Origin: Ralstonia sp. A12
GTDB lineage: Bacteria > Pseudomonadota > Gammaproteobacteria > Burkholderiales > Burkholderiaceae
Reading direction: 5' to 3'
DNA: 64,000 nucleotides
Assembly: GCF_000801955.1 (NCBI RefSeq)
Contig: NZ_JSZO01000014.1
Coordinates: 248,001 to 312,000, forward strand
The notes beneath the pieces were generated by a model, which did no database searches, was not told the DNA's origin, and saw nothing but the letters and a program-made list of their open reading frames with translations. Positions 55,797 through 64,000 of this stretch are shown in pieces; position 1 is the stretch's first letter, and each line of letters opens with the position of its first letter. A program made the position numbers and the translations under genes.

Positions 55797-56690
55797 TCAG
55801 ACGGGGTTGGAACCGGAAGCGTCGACCGAGGCATCGCCGCCGGTCGGGGTGGTGAGACGGCGCACCAGCAGCACTTGCACTTGCCGCGCATCGGCGCGCA
55901 GCACGTCGAACTGCAGTGTGCCCAGGACGATCTTCTCGCCCCGATGCGGCACACGGCCGAGGTGGTTGGACAGCAGCCCGCCGATGGTGTCGACGTCCTC
56001 ATCCGAGAAGTGCGTGCCGAAGGCTTCGTTGAACTGTTCGATCTCGGTCAGGCCGCGCACGCGCATGTGGCCATCGGCGGTGGCGAGGATGTTGTCCTCT
56101 TCCTCTTCGATGTCGTATTCGTCTTCGATGTCGCCGACGATCTGCTCCAGCACGTCTTCAATGGTGATGAGGCCGGCCACGCCGCCGTATTCGTCGACGA
56201 CGATGGCGATGTGGTTGCGGTTGACGCGAAAGTCGCGCAACAGCACGTTCAGGCGCTTCGACTCAGGGATGAACACGGCCGGGCGCAGCATGTCGCGCAC
56301 GTCGAAGTCTTCATCGGTATAGAAGCGCAGCAGATCCTTGGCCAGCAGGATGCCGATGATGTTGTCACGGCTGCCTTCGTAGACGGGGAAGCGCGAGTGC
56401 GCAGCTTCCTGCACGAAGGGGATGAACTCAGACGGCGCGTCGGCGATGTTGAGCGCGTCCATCTGCGCGCGCGGGATCATGATGTCGCGCGCGCACAGGT
56501 CTGAAACCTGGAAAACGCCTTCGATCATCGACAGGGAGTCGGCGTCGATCAGGCTGCGCGCGTGCGCGTCTTGGAGGATTTCTAGGAGCTCGGCCCGCGA
56601 TTCGGGCTCGGGCGAGATGAGGTCGGTCAGGCGTTCCAGCAGCGTACGGGGTTTGTCGGCTGGCTTCGGACTGGGATACGGATCATTCAT
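55797..56690 (-). CDS. corC: CorC/HlyC-family CBS-domain protein (YbeX)
   Basis: A 297-residue cytoplasmic protein of the miaB-ybeZ-ybeY-ybeX-lnt cluster. Two CBS domains span about residues 70-190 (RDIMIPRAQMDAL, FPVYEGSRDNIIGILLAKDL, HIAIVVDEYGGVAGLITIED). The CorC_HlyC domain follows (FSDEDVDTIGGLLSNHLGRVP). It was linked to magnesium/cobalt efflux and more recently to ribosome quality. It starts at 56690, ATG; the 195 bases up to the repeat-protein gene hold a hairpin. Confidence 0.94.
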   Translation of the reverse strand: MNDPYPSPKPADKPRTLLERLTDLISPEPESRAELLEILQDAHARSLIDADSLSMIEGVFQVSDLCARDIMIPRAQMDALNIADAPSEFIPFVQEAAHSRFPVYEGSRDNIIGILLAKDLLRFYTDEDFDVRDMLRPAVFIPESKRLNVLLRDFRVNRNHIAIVVDEYGGVAGLITIEDVLEQIVGDIEDEYDIEEEEDNILATADGHMRVRGLTEIEQFNEAFGTHFSDEDVDTIGGLLSNHLGRVPHRGEKIVLGTLQFDVLRADARQVQVLLVRRLTTPTGGDASVDASGSNPV

Positions 56691-56806
56691 GGCGCGGTCG
56701 CGCGTCGTTAAACATCGGCCCAGCATACACCAAAAGACTCGCCGCCCCGATGACGCAGGCGGCGGATTGGTGGGCGCTTTCCAACACGGCGTGAGGTGGG
56801 CACCAA

Positions 56807-56842
56807 GCCCCCTGATGTGCGTTGAATTGCACTTCAGGGGGC
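56807..56842. terminator. Long hairpin between the repeat-protein gene and corC
   Basis: GCCCCCTGATGTGC (56807-56820) and GCACTTCAGGGGGC (56829-56842) pair over 14 positions with one mismatch. No T-run follows on either strand. It sits 44 bases after the repeat-protein stop and may delimit its message from corC. Confidence 0.55.
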
Positions 56843-56885
56843 CGGCCCGGGTGGCGTGGCGCGGCGCCTGCCGAGGGGGAAACGG

Positions 56886-58214
56886 TCAGTCGCCGCTGTC
56901 CTTGCCGCCTTGCTGGTGACCGTCATCACCGGTGTGCCCGCTACCCTCATTACTGCCTGTGCCCTGGCGGCCGTCGCCGCCATGATCGTTGTCGCCTTGG
57001 CTGTTGTCGTCCTGGCCTTGGTGATTGCCCTTGTCTTTGTGGTTGCCGTTGTCATGGCCGGAATGGTTGTGGTCGTCGCCACCACCGTGGTCATGGTCCC
57101 CGCCATGATTGCCGTCGCCGCCGTGGTCGTGGTCTCCGCCGTGGTTGCCGTCGCCACCGTGGTCGTGGTCTCCGCCGTGGTTGCCATCGCCACCGTGGTC
57201 GTGGTCCCCGCCATGGTTGCCATCGCCGCCGTGGTCGTGGTCTCCGCCATGGTTGCCATCGCCGCCGTGGTCGTGGTCTCCGCCATGGTTGCCATCGCCG
57301 CCGTGGTCGTGGTCTCCGCCGTGGTTGCTGTCGCCACCGTGGTCGTGATCCCCGCCATGGTTGCCATCACCACCATGATCGTGGTCGTGATGATGGTGGT
57401 GGTGATGCCCGCCGCCAGGCGCCGGTGTCGGAGCGGGCGTTGGGCTCGGAACCGGAGTCGGAACCGGAGTCGGAGTCGGAGTCGGAGTCGGAGTCGGAGT
57501 CGGAGTCGGAGTCGGTGTCGGTGTCGGTGTCGGTGTCGGACTCGGACTCGGACTCGGGCTCGGGCTCGGACTCGGGCTCGGACTCGGGCTCGGACTCGGG
57601 CTCGGACTCGGGCTCGGGCTCGGGCTCGGGCTAGGGCTAGGGCTAGGCGACTTGCCGGGTGCCGGTGCCGGCGTGGGGGCTGGCGAGTTGTTGTTCGTGG
57701 AGGGCGGTGCCGTCACGTTGGTGCTTGCCGGTGCCGGAGCGGGCGTTGTGACGGGGTCGTGCGTGTTGCCGTGATAGCGGCCGAGCGTGGTCGCGCCGCC
57801 GTAGGCCGTCCAGCGTCCGGCGATCTCCATGTCGGCGCCCGCGATCCAGTGGTCACCGGTTGCGCCCACGCCTACCAGTGCCTTGCTGCTTGCGAAGTCG
57901 TAGCCGCCACCAATGAGCGCCTGCACGCTGGTGCTGCCGACCACTGCCTGCACGCGTGGCCGGATCGTGCCCTGCGCGATCATGAAGTTCACTTCCGCGC
58001 CGATCACGTTGTTGCTGTCGGAGATGTTGACGGTACGACAGCCGACCACCGCGCCCGGATGCCATGTGCCATCAAACACCACGACCACGCCTGCGTAGCA
58101 CGACTGCTTGTGATCCGCATGTGCGATTCGAGGTGTGACCGCGAGCGCGGTGCCGACACCCACACCCACGAGCAGTGTGGCCCATGGAATGCTGTCCATG
58201 AAACGTTGACGCAT
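56886..58214 (-). CDS. Secreted protein with Ser-Pro/Thr-Pro stalk and His/Asp/Gly repeats
   Basis: A 442-residue protein of no recognised family. ATG at 58214 with GGGGAGG upstream. Signal peptide to about residue 33 (ends RIAHA). A compact domain (34-150) with two cysteines and a beta-rich pattern ([35 protein letters not shown]) follows. Then an Ala/Pro/Thr linker, about 18 Ser-Pro dipeptides and about 14 Thr-Pro dipeptides, and a Pro/Ala hinge. The C-terminus has seven consecutive His, about eight copies of a 12-residue [12 protein letters not shown] unit, and a His/Asp/Asn/Gly tail. The stalk could span the envelope; the His/Asp repeats would bind Zn, Ni or Cu (inference). It interrupts the ybeY-corC order. 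Confidence 0.85.
   Translation of the reverse strand: MRQRFMDSIPWATLLVGVGVGTALAVTPRIAHADHKQSCYAGVVVVFDGTWHPGAVVGCRTVNISDSNNVIGAEVNFMIAQGTIRPRVQAVVGSTSVQALIGGGYDFASSKALVGVGATGDHWIAGADMEIAGRWTAYGGATTLGRYHGNTHDPVTTPAPAPASTNVTAPPSTNNNSPAPTPAPAPGKSPSPSPSPSPSPSPSPSPSPSPSPSPSPSPSPSPSPSPTPTPTPTPTPTPTPTPTPTPTPTPVPTPVPSPTPAPTPAPGGGHHHHHHHDHDHGGDGNHGGDHDHGGDSNHGGDHDHGGDGNHGGDHDHGGDGNHGGDHDHGGDGNHGGDHDHGGDGNHGGDHDHGGDGNHGGDHDHGGDGNHGGDHDHGGGDDHNHSGHDNGNHKDKGNHQGQDDNSQGDNDHGGDGRQGTGSNEGSGHTGDDGHQQGGKDSGD
57075..57405 (-). repeat. 36-bp tandem repeats encoding His/Asp/Gly units
   Basis: About eight head-to-tail 36-bp units, most nearly identical (plus-strand core CCGTGGTCGTGGTCTCCGCC), inside the secreted-protein gene. 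Units differ mainly by silent changes and one Gly-to-Ser. A whole number of codons per unit means copy changes keep the frame. Confidence 0.9.
57448..57646 (-). repeat. Hexanucleotide repeat tract encoding the Ser-Pro / Thr-Pro stalk
   Basis: Long array of six-base units on the plus strand: GGAGTC, then GGTGTC, then GGACTC and GGGCTC, then GGGCTA. On the minus strand these read Thr-Pro then Ser-Pro. Six-base units keep the frame when copy number changes, so length polymorphism is expected and assembly errors are possible. Confidence 0.92.
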
Positions 58215-58583
58215 GATGACCTCCCCGCGTGGCCGCGCCCGTCTGTGCGCGGGTTGGCCCATGACGCCTGTTGCGGCGAATTTGATCGAGCGCGCTCGGG
58301 TGGCGGCTTATGAGTCGAGGATATGGATTGCCATGGCAAAACCCATTCCCCGTACGGAGAGCAGGGCAGGTGCCAGATGGCCGACGGCCGATGCGGGGCG
58401 CATGAGCGATTCGATGGGCGCGCGCCTGCATCGAATGGCGGAGGAGATGCCGCAAACCGTTGTCAGGACTGGATCTGCGGAAAGCGGACTTGATTCAACG
58501 TTGAAACGCGGTGTTGCGTTCCTGTAGCAGAAAACAAAAACGCCGGCACAAGGCCGGCGTCTGGCTGCGAGGCGGGAGATGCG
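58215..58583. other. Intergenic region between the repeat-protein gene and ybeY
   Basis: About 370 bases with no supported gene. The first bases hold the strong ribosome site of the repeat-protein gene (minus strand). The far end holds the ybeY terminator. The rest shows no promoter good enough to name. Confidence 0.5.
58531..58560 (-). terminator. Intrinsic terminator after ybeY
   Basis: ACGCCGGC (58540-58547) and GCCGGCGT (58553-58560) with a short loop; read on the minus strand it is followed by TTTTTGTTTT. It ends the miaB-phoH-ybeY message, so the repeat-protein gene must have its own promoter. Confidence 0.9.
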
Positions 58584-59402
58584 TCAGCGGCTCGCGTACG
58601 GATCGGCAAAACCCAGATCGCCGAGGATCTCGGTTTCGATGCCTTCCATCTCTTCGGCATCGGCCGGGTCTTCGTGGTCGTAACCCTGTGCGTGCAGCGC
58701 GCCGTGCACGATCAGGTGCGCGTAGTGCGCGAGCAGCGGCTTGCCTTGTTCCTTGGCTTCCTTCTCTACCACCGGGCAGCACAGCACGATGTCGGCGGCC
58801 ACCGGGTCTTCATCGCTTTCTGCGTACGAGAACGTCAGCACGTTGGTGGCGTAATCCTTCTCGCGGTACGTGCGGTTGAGCGTGCGGCCTTCTTCTTCGC
58901 CGACAAAGCGCACGTTGAGTTGCGCATCGGCAAACAGCGCCGGGGCAATCCACGCTTCGATGTCCTTCTCTCTCGGCAGTGCCTTGCGTGCGGCCGCCTT
59001 TAGCTCATCACCGTGCTGCACGGTGAGGTCGAGCGTGAGCATCTCTGCGTCGTCGAAGGCCTCGCCACCGTTGTTCCAGAACGGGTCGTCCAGGTCTTCG
59101 GTTCGCTCGGTTTGTACCGGCTCGGCCTCGATGCGCAACGTGACGCTGTCGTGGTGCTCGGGGCGCAGCGACAGCATGGCGTTCGTGTTGGTGTCGGAAT
59201 GTTCGGCAACCAGGGTGATGGCGCCATCGGCAGTGTCGGGCACGCTGATGATCAGGCTGCGGCCGTCGGCAAAGGCGATGCGCAGGGCGCTGGCGTCCAC
59301 CGTCTTCGGCTTGCCCTTGGCGTCGAATACGTCGACACGCGGACCGAGCGTTTCGGGAGCGGCGGTTTGGGTCTTCTTGGTCTTGGTTTTGTCTTTAGCC
59401 AC
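58584..59402 (-). CDS. ybeY: Endoribonuclease YbeY with N-terminal extension
   Basis: A 272-residue protein. The C-terminal part (about 119-272) is YbeY, a zinc-dependent RNase for 16S rRNA 3' maturation and ribosome quality: [19 protein letters not shown] and the metal site [11 protein letters not shown] (His233, His237, His243). The first 118 residues, a Lys/Thr-rich start then a beta-rich stretch, are not part of normal YbeY (about 155 residues). An internal start at [11 protein letters not shown] near residue 121 would give a standard protein. It starts two bases after the phoH-like gene stop. Confidence 0.93.
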   Translation of the reverse strand: MAKDKTKTKKTQTAAPETLGPRVDVFDAKGKPKTVDASALRIAFADGRSLIISVPDTADGAITLVAEHSDTNTNAMLSLRPEHHDSVTLRIEAEPVQTERTEDLDDPFWNNGGEAFDDAEMLTLDLTVQHGDELKAAARKALPREKDIEAWIAPALFADAQLNVRFVGEEEGRTLNRTYREKDYATNVLTFSYAESDEDPVAADIVLCCPVVEKEAKEQGKPLLAHYAHLIVHGALHAQGYDHEDPADAEEMEGIETEILGDLGFADPYASR

Positions 59403-59404
59403 GT

Positions 59405-60406
59405 TCAGGCGTCCTTATGCTGGGCATGGAATTCGTCATAGGCCTCGACGATGCGGGCGACCAGCGGGTGCCGCACCACGTCGATGCTGGAAAAGCGCGT
59501 CATCGACACGCCGCGCACGTCGCGCAACACATGCTGCGCTTCAATCAGGCCGCTCTTCTGGCCGCGCGGCAGGTCGATCTGCGTGGTGTCACCAGTAATC
59601 ACCGCCTTGGAGCCGAAGCCGATCCGCGTGAGGAACATCTTCATCTGTTCCGGCGTGGTGTTCTGGGCTTCGTCCAGGATGATGAAGGCGTGGTTGAGCG
59701 TGCGCCCGCGCATGTAGGCAAGCGGCGCAATCTCGATCATCTGGCGCTCGAACATCTTCTGCGTCTTGTCAAAGCCGAGCAGGTCGTACAGCGCATCGTA
59801 GAGCGGGCGCAGGTACGGGTCGACTTTCTGCGCGAGGTCACCGGGCAGGAAGCCCAGGCGCTCGCCGGCTTCCACGGCTGGGCGCGTCAGCACGATGCGC
59901 TTGACGGCGTCGCGCTCGAGCGCGTCCACCGCGCAGGCGACGGCCAGATACGTCTTGCCGGTACCGGCCGGGCCAATGCCGAACGACAGGTCGTGCGAGA
60001 GAATGCTGCGCAGGTATTCGCGCTGCATCGGCGTGCGGCCGTGCAGGTCGGTGCGCCGCGTGTGCAGCACTGGCGACAGGTCGTTACCGTCCGGCACGTC
60101 AAGGCCCTTGTGGTCGGCTTCGGGCACGTAGGCACCATGCGCGGCCACCTGCCGGGTTTCCACCAGACCAAGCTGGATATCGTCCACCGACAGCGGATCG
60201 CGTGCGCTGTTGTAGAACGTCTCCAGCGCGTTGGCCGCGCCCTGCGCGTTGGCGCCGCGCACGGTGAACTTGGCGCCGCGCCGGTTGATGGTTACGTCCA
60301 GCGCCTGTTCGATCTGGCGCAGGTTTTCATCCAGCGGCCCGCACAGGTTCTGCAGGCGCGTGTTGTCGTTCTTGGGCGCTGTGAATTCAGCGGTGGTGGG
60401 TTTCAT
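59405..60406 (-). CDS. PhoH-like ATPase (YbeZ)
   Basis: A 333-residue P-loop protein. Walker A is [15 protein letters not shown], Walker [16 protein letters not shown]; the N-terminal KH-like region contains [14 protein letters not shown]. YbeZ works with YbeY in rRNA and RNA metabolism. The ATG at 60406 is chosen over a TTG one codon before. It is 21 bases after miaB and 2 bases before ybeY. Confidence 0.95.
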   Translation of the reverse strand: MKPTTAEFTAPKNDNTRLQNLCGPLDENLRQIEQALDVTINRRGAKFTVRGANAQGAANALETFYNSARDPLSVDDIQLGLVETRQVAAHGAYVPEADHKGLDVPDGNDLSPVLHTRRTDLHGRTPMQREYLRSILSHDLSFGIGPAGTGKTYLAVACAVDALERDAVKRIVLTRPAVEAGERLGFLPGDLAQKVDPYLRPLYDALYDLLGFDKTQKMFERQMIEIAPLAYMRGRTLNHAFIILDEAQNTTPEQMKMFLTRIGFGSKAVITGDTTQIDLPRGQKSGLIEAQHVLRDVRGVSMTRFSSIDVVRHPLVARIVEAYDEFHAQHKDA

Positions 60407-60427
60407 CAAATCTATGCGGGTTGATGA

Positions 60428-61810
60428 TCAGTGGGCCGTGCCGACGACGTGCTGTTCCGTGCGCTGGTCCGTCACCTCACCACGCAGCGAGTGCGGGAAG
60501 GCGTGCACGATGCGCACATCTAGCATCTGGCCGATCAGTTGGTCACGGCGCGCCTGCGGCAGATCGGGCAGGGCGAAGTTGACCACGCGGTTGTTCTCGG
60601 TGCGGCCATGCAGCTCGGTCGGGTCCTTGCGCGACGGGCCTTCCACGAGGATGCGCTGCACGCTGCCGACCATGCCCTGGCTGATACGCGCGACGTTCTC
60701 TTCGATGGTCGCCTGCAAATGTTTCAGGCGTTCGAGCTTGACGGCCTGCGGCGTATCGTCGTGCAGGTTGGCGGCCGGCGTGCCGGGGCGCGGGCTGTAG
60801 ATGAAGCTGAACGAGGTGTCGTAGCCGATCTCGTGAATCAGGTCCATCGTCTTGGCGAAGTCCGCATCGGTCTCGCCCGGGAAGCCGACGATGAAGTCCG
60901 TCGCCACCGAGATGTTCGGCCGGATCGCGCGCAGCTTGCGGATGATGCTCTTGTATTCGAGCACCGTGTAGCCGCGCTTCATCGCCATCAGGATGCGGTC
61001 GGAGCCGTGCTGCACGGGCAGGTGCATGTGGTCGACCAGCTTCGGGTTGGTGGCGTAGGCGTCGATCAGGCGCTGCGTGAATTCCTTCGGGTGGCTGGTC
61101 GTGTAGCGGATGCGCTCGATGCCCGGAATCTCGGCCACGTATTCGAGCAGCAGGGCGAAGTCTGCGCGCTCGCTGGTGTCGCCCATCTTGCCAATGTAGG
61201 CGTTGACGTTCTGGCCCAGCAGCGTGACTTCGCGCACGCCCTGTGCGGCCAGGCCGGCCACCTCGGCCAGCACGTCGTCGAACGGGCGCGAGACTTCTTC
61301 GCCGCGCGTGTAGGGCACCACGCAGTAGCTGCAATATTTCGAGCAGCCTTCCATGATCGACACGAACGCCGATGCGCCTTCCACGCGCGCGGGCGGCAGG
61401 TGGTCGAACTTCTCGATCTCGGGGAAGGACACATCCACTTGCGAGCGGCCCGTGCGGCGGCGGGCGGCGATCAGATCCGGCAGGCGGTGCAGCGTCTGCG
61501 GGCCGAAGACGACGTCCACGTACGGCGCGCGCGCCACGATGGAGGCGCCTTCCTGGCTCGCCACGCAGCCGCCTACGCCAACGACGAGGTCCGGCTTGAG
61601 TGCCTTGAGCGCCTTGACGCGGCCGAGCTCGGAGAACACCTTCTCCTGCGCCTTCTCGCGCACGGAGCACGTGTTGAAGAGGATCACGTCCGCATCTTCG
61701 GGCGTGTCGGTGGGGACGAGACCTTCAGCCGCGTTGAGCACGTCGGACATCTTGTCCGAGTCGTACTCGTTCATCTGGCAGCCGTAGGTTTTGATGAAGA
61801 CTTTTTTCAT
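60428..61810 (-). CDS. miaB: tRNA-2-methylthio-N6-dimethylallyladenosine synthase
   Basis: A 460-residue radical-SAM methylthiotransferase acting on A37 of tRNAs reading codons starting with U. N-terminal UPF0004 domain with cluster cysteines ([32 protein letters not shown]), radical-SAM motif [11 protein letters not shown], and a C-terminal TRAM domain ([19 protein letters not shown]). It heads the miaB-ybeZ-ybeY group. Confidence 0.97.
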   Translation of the reverse strand: MKKVFIKTYGCQMNEYDSDKMSDVLNAAEGLVPTDTPEDADVILFNTCSVREKAQEKVFSELGRVKALKALKPDLVVGVGGCVASQEGASIVARAPYVDVVFGPQTLHRLPDLIAARRRTGRSQVDVSFPEIEKFDHLPPARVEGASAFVSIMEGCSKYCSYCVVPYTRGEEVSRPFDDVLAEVAGLAAQGVREVTLLGQNVNAYIGKMGDTSERADFALLLEYVAEIPGIERIRYTTSHPKEFTQRLIDAYATNPKLVDHMHLPVQHGSDRILMAMKRGYTVLEYKSIIRKLRAIRPNISVATDFIVGFPGETDADFAKTMDLIHEIGYDTSFSFIYSPRPGTPAANLHDDTPQAVKLERLKHLQATIEENVARISQGMVGSVQRILVEGPSRKDPTELHGRTENNRVVNFALPDLPQARRDQLIGQMLDVRIVHAFPHSLRGEVTDQRTEQHVVGTAH

Positions 61811-61871
61811 GTGCCGTTCACAGTGGTTGACCTGGGGGCACGTGTTTCGTGGGGCGTTCTGGCGTCTGGCG

Positions 61872-62282
61872 CTACTGAGACTGGGCCTGCGCCTGGGCGG
61901 CGACCGCGGCCTTGTAGTCGTCGTCGCTGATAACCCAGGCCGTCAGCAACTGCTGATACAGGTCGAGCTGATAGCGCACCTTGAACGTCTGGCCGGTCAC
62001 TGCACTGGGCTGCGCCAGCAGCCCATTCAGCAACAGGATCCGCACGCCCGGGGCGAAGCGGATATCGGCCTTGGTGGTGCCGAAGCCGAGCAGCAGGATG
62101 TTCACCAAGCCCGTGCTGCCGGTGGTCAGCGTGCCGGTATTGGCCGAGTTGACGGTCAATTGGGCAGCCGGGGCCGCCGCCGGAATGTTGCGCAGAACTT
62201 GCGCATGGGCGGACAGCAGCGGCGCCGATACTGCAGCGGCAGCAGCAAAGGCTAGGGCGAGGACTTGGCGTCGGGTGCGCAT
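61872..62282 (-). CDS. Exported hypothetical protein
   Basis: A 136-residue protein with a signal peptide ([22 protein letters not shown]) and a short mature region, [20 protein letters not shown] and an Ala/Gln-rich tail. Start at 62282 ([10 protein letters not shown]). No family recognised. It stands between miaB and a flavoprotein gene, both in the same direction. Confidence 0.75.
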   Translation of the reverse strand: MRTRRQVLALAFAAAAAVSAPLLSAHAQVLRNIPAAAPAAQLTVNSANTGTLTTGSTGLVNILLLGFGTTKADIRFAPGVRILLLNGLLAQPSAVTGQTFKVRYQLDLYQQLLTAWVISDDDYKAAVAAQAQAQSQ

Positions 62283-62372
62283 GGCGTCGTCAGGAGAAAG
62301 CCACCGCCGGGTGAGCGACCCGGCACACGAAACACGAGACAACCCAATATTGTAGCGTTCCGGGGCGAACTC

Positions 62373-63371
62373 TTATAGCGCGTCGGCAATCTTTGCGGCC
62401 AGCGCCACACCGCTGAGGAAGGCGGCTTCCACGCGCGGGCCTTCGCACCAGTCGCCGCAAGCGCCCAGGCGGGTGGCGGCATCCCAGTGGCAGGGCAGGC
62501 CGGCGGACTGCTCCACCAGCGCGTGCGGCCACAGGTGCGCGGCCATCAGATCAGGCTCGGGCGTGCCCGGGAAGGCTTCGGCAAAGCGGGCGTGCATGGC
62601 ATGCAGTGCCTGCTCGGGGGTGTCCTTGGCGTGCGCTGCCGACCAGCTCGGCGACGCATGCACCACCCAGGATTCATCGACCATCACGCGGCCTGGCTTG
62701 GTGTTGTCGCGTGCGGCCCAGGCGAGCATGTCGTCGTCAATGCGGATGCCGTCGAAGGGCAGGTCCAGCGATTGCGCAAAGCCCATCATCAGTGCCCAGC
62801 AGGGGGCGTAGCGCACCGGGGCGATGGTTTCCTGTAGTGAAGCGGGCGCCGCGCTGCCAAACAGCGCCGGCAGCTCGGGCGCGGGCAGGGCCAGGGCGAT
62901 GATGTCGGCGTGGGCGGTGTCCGCGCCGTGGCGTTCGATCGTCCAGCGCCGGCCCTCGTGCGCCACGCGGGTGACGGCGTGGCCGAAGCGCACATCCAGC
63001 GGCGTGGCCAGGCTGCGCACCAGCGCGCCCATGCCGGGCAGGCCGACGTAGCGGGCTTCATCACGTGAATCCGCTTGCAGGGCGTCTGCCGTGCGGTGGC
63101 CCCAGCGTGCCGGCCATGGCATCACCGAACCCTGCCGGCGGGCGGCGTCCACCGCGCGGCGGAAGGCCTCGCTGCGTACGTTGAATGACTGCGCGCCGTG
63201 GTCAAAGGCGTAGGCCGGTGCGCCCTCGGGCAGCACCGTGGTGGCCAGCCGGCCGCCGACGCCGCCAGCGCGTTCATAGACGGTGGCGGCAATGCCCTCT
63301 GCGGCAAGCGCGTTGGCACAGGCAACACCGGCAATGCCGGCTCCGACGATGGCGATGGAAGGCTGGGTCAT
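62373..63371 (-). CDS. FAD-dependent oxidoreductase, renalase-like amine oxidase family
   Basis: A 332-residue flavoprotein. The ADP-binding motif IAIVGAGIAGVACANALAAEG opens it, followed by VYERAGGVGGRLATTVL. The C-terminal FAD contact is LGACGDWCEGPRVEAAFLSG. Such proteins resemble renalase and amine oxidases; the substrate is unknown. The ATG at 63371 is chosen. It is preceded by the terminator of the OmpW-like gene. Confidence 0.88.
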   Translation of the reverse strand: MTQPSIAIVGAGIAGVACANALAAEGIAATVYERAGGVGGRLATTVLPEGAPAYAFDHGAQSFNVRSEAFRRAVDAARRQGSVMPWPARWGHRTADALQADSRDEARYVGLPGMGALVRSLATPLDVRFGHAVTRVAHEGRRWTIERHGADTAHADIIALALPAPELPALFGSAAPASLQETIAPVRYAPCWALMMGFAQSLDLPFDGIRIDDDMLAWAARDNTKPGRVMVDESWVVHASPSWSAAHAKDTPEQALHAMHARFAEAFPGTPEPDLMAAHLWPHALVEQSAGLPCHWDAATRLGACGDWCEGPRVEAAFLSGVALAAKIADAL

Positions 63372-63448
63372 GGATAGCGTGGCGGGCTGGGCGGAATCGG
63401 AAAACGGTCGCAAAACCCCGCCATCATATCGGGTCGCACCGCAATGAA

Positions 63449-63472
63449 AAACGCCACCCGAAGGTGGCGTTT
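63449..63472 (-). terminator. Intrinsic terminator after the OmpW-like gene
   Basis: AAACGCCACC (63449-63458), loop CGAA, GGTGGCGTTT (63463-63472). Read on the minus strand a short T-run follows the stem. Confidence 0.88.
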
Positions 63473-63493
63473 GCGATAGGGCAACCCAGCGGC

Positions 63494-64000
63494 TTAGAAC
63501 TTGTAGCCAACCGCCAGCCCAAACACGAGCGGGTCGACCTTGATGTCGGTCTTGTTGACCGCCAGCACCTGGCCTTGTGCGCTGCGGATCGTGATGGTGG
63601 ACGTGGTCTTCAGCGGCAGGTACGACACCGTGCCGATGGCGGTCCAGTTCTTGGCGAACTCATACGACAGGCCCACGTTGGCCACCGGCGTCCAGGAGCT
63701 CGACGTTTCCGCCGTCACCTTGGCCGTGCCGCTCGGCACCTGGCCCATGCCGAGTTGCAGCACCTGACCGAGGTTCTGCAGCGCGTTCACGAAGTTCGGG
63801 TTCAGCTTCAGGTTGGTGAAGAAGTTGTAGCTGACACCGGCGCCGACGAACGGACGGAACTTGCTTTCCTTCGTGCCGAAGTAGTACTGGGCGACGATGG
63901 CCGGGCTCCATTCACGCACCGTGGCAACGGGGTTGTTCTGTGGCAGGCCCAGGTTGATCAGCGTGAGCGGTCCGATGACCGGCACCGGCGCGATCACGTT
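63494..64000 (-). CDS. OmpW-family outer membrane protein, C-terminal part (5' end beyond window)
   Basis: The frame runs off the right edge; the 168 residues seen are the C-terminal part of an eight-stranded barrel. AIVAQYYFGTKESKFRPFVG, VGLSYEFAKNWTAIGTVSYL and the end DPLVFGLAVGYKF, with its terminal Phe, match OmpW-type porins. The apparent start inside the window is a GTG in the middle of the protein, not the true start. Confidence 0.88.
   Translation of the reverse strand, partial: NVIAPVPVIGPLTLINLGLPQNNPVATVREWSPAIVAQYYFGTKESKFRPFVGAGVSYNFFTNLKLNPNFVNALQNLGQVLQLGMGQVPSGTAKVTAETSSSWTPVANVGLSYEFAKNWTAIGTVSYLPLKTTSTITIRSAQGQVLAVNKTDIKVDPLVFGLAVGYKF

Noticed and set aside
54202-56322. 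706-codon plus-strand open frame opposite lnt and corC
   Set aside because: Runs across two real genes on the other strand and is His/Arg/Gln-rich without any motif.
57075-57405. Regular 36-bp periodicity resembling a CRISPR array
   Set aside because: Units are contiguous with no unique spacers, no cas genes are near, and the array translates into one protein.
56856-58313. 485-codon plus-strand open frame rich in Val/Ala, then Arg/Ser
   Set aside because: It is the complement of the repeat gene. The minus-strand frame has a signal peptide, a strong ribosome site and sensible composition; this one is low-complexity and has none.

Overview
This 64 kb window is GC-rich, densely coded chromosomal DNA from a beta-proteobacterium of the Burkholderiaceae, most likely a Ralstonia of the R. 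pickettii group. I infer this from protein sequence feel and gene order (gdhA-gltIJKL, dusB-fis-purH-ruvC, lptD-surA-pdxA-rsmA, miaB-ybeZ-ybeY-corC-lnt); no database was searched. Almost everything is housekeeping. I see no insertion sequence, integrase, prophage, CRISPR array, tRNA or rRNA.

Layout. 0-6.5 kb: the 3' end of an Atm1-type ABC exporter, a HypT-like LysR regulator, glutamate dehydrogenase gdhA, and the glutamate/aspartate importer gltIJKL. 6.6-10.6 kb: a YafJ-like class II amidotransferase, a D-malate/tartrate dehydrogenase, dihydroorotase pyrC and a DUF3025 gene. 10.6-11.0 kb: the RNase P RNA gene rnpB. 11.0-13.0 kb: an OsmC-like peroxidase, a candidate small RNA with its own promoter and terminator, and rplM-rpsI. 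13.2-16.2 kb: a coiled-coil membrane protein, a bactofilin, erpA and anmK. 16.3-18.8 kb: tyrS-dtd-histidine phosphatase. 18.8-26.2 kb (minus strand): a queuosine precursor transporter and dusB-fis-purH-ruvC-glpQ-ruvA-ruvB. 26.3-30.2 kb: pepP-ubiH-DadA-like oxidase. 30.4-32.5 kb: an MHYT-GGDEF-EAL protein. 32.5-35.4 kb: amgK-azlC-azlD-murU. 35.5-41.5 kb: lptD-surA-pdxA-rsmA. 41.5-47.9 kb: accessory genes (DMT transporter, gloA, LysR/NmrA pair, a phosphatase / membrane protein / MGDG-synthase-like glycosyltransferase cluster). 47.9-55.8 kb: a YgjP-like peptidase, plsC, gmhB, glyS, a small secreted protein, glyQ and lnt. 55.8-61.8 kb: corC, a repeat-rich secreted protein, ybeY, phoH and miaB. 61.9-64 kb: an exported hypothetical, an FAD oxidoreductase and the 3' end of an OmpW-like porin.

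Themes. Cell-envelope work dominates: LPS export and heptose supply (lptD, surA, gmhB), lipoprotein and phospholipid acylation (lnt, plsC), bactofilin, and all three committed enzymes of MurNAc recycling (anmK, amgK, murU). Glutamate uptake sits beside glutamate oxidation. Several conserved clusters contain an extra gene: glpQ inside ruvCAB, azlCD between amgK and murU, a secreted protein between glyQ and glyS, and a Pro/His-rich repeat protein inside ybeY-corC.

Most worth a second look: (1) a roughly 110-nt candidate small RNA at 11775-11887 whose hairpin loop repeats the anti-Shine-Dalgarno sequence, with a palindromic operator just upstream of its -35 element; (2) the secreted protein at 56886-58214 with a Ser-Pro/Thr-Pro stalk and twelve-residue His/Asp/Gly repeats; (3) a single-base frameshift in the glycosyltransferase at about 45950; (4) a YbeY with an N-terminal extension of roughly 118 residues.
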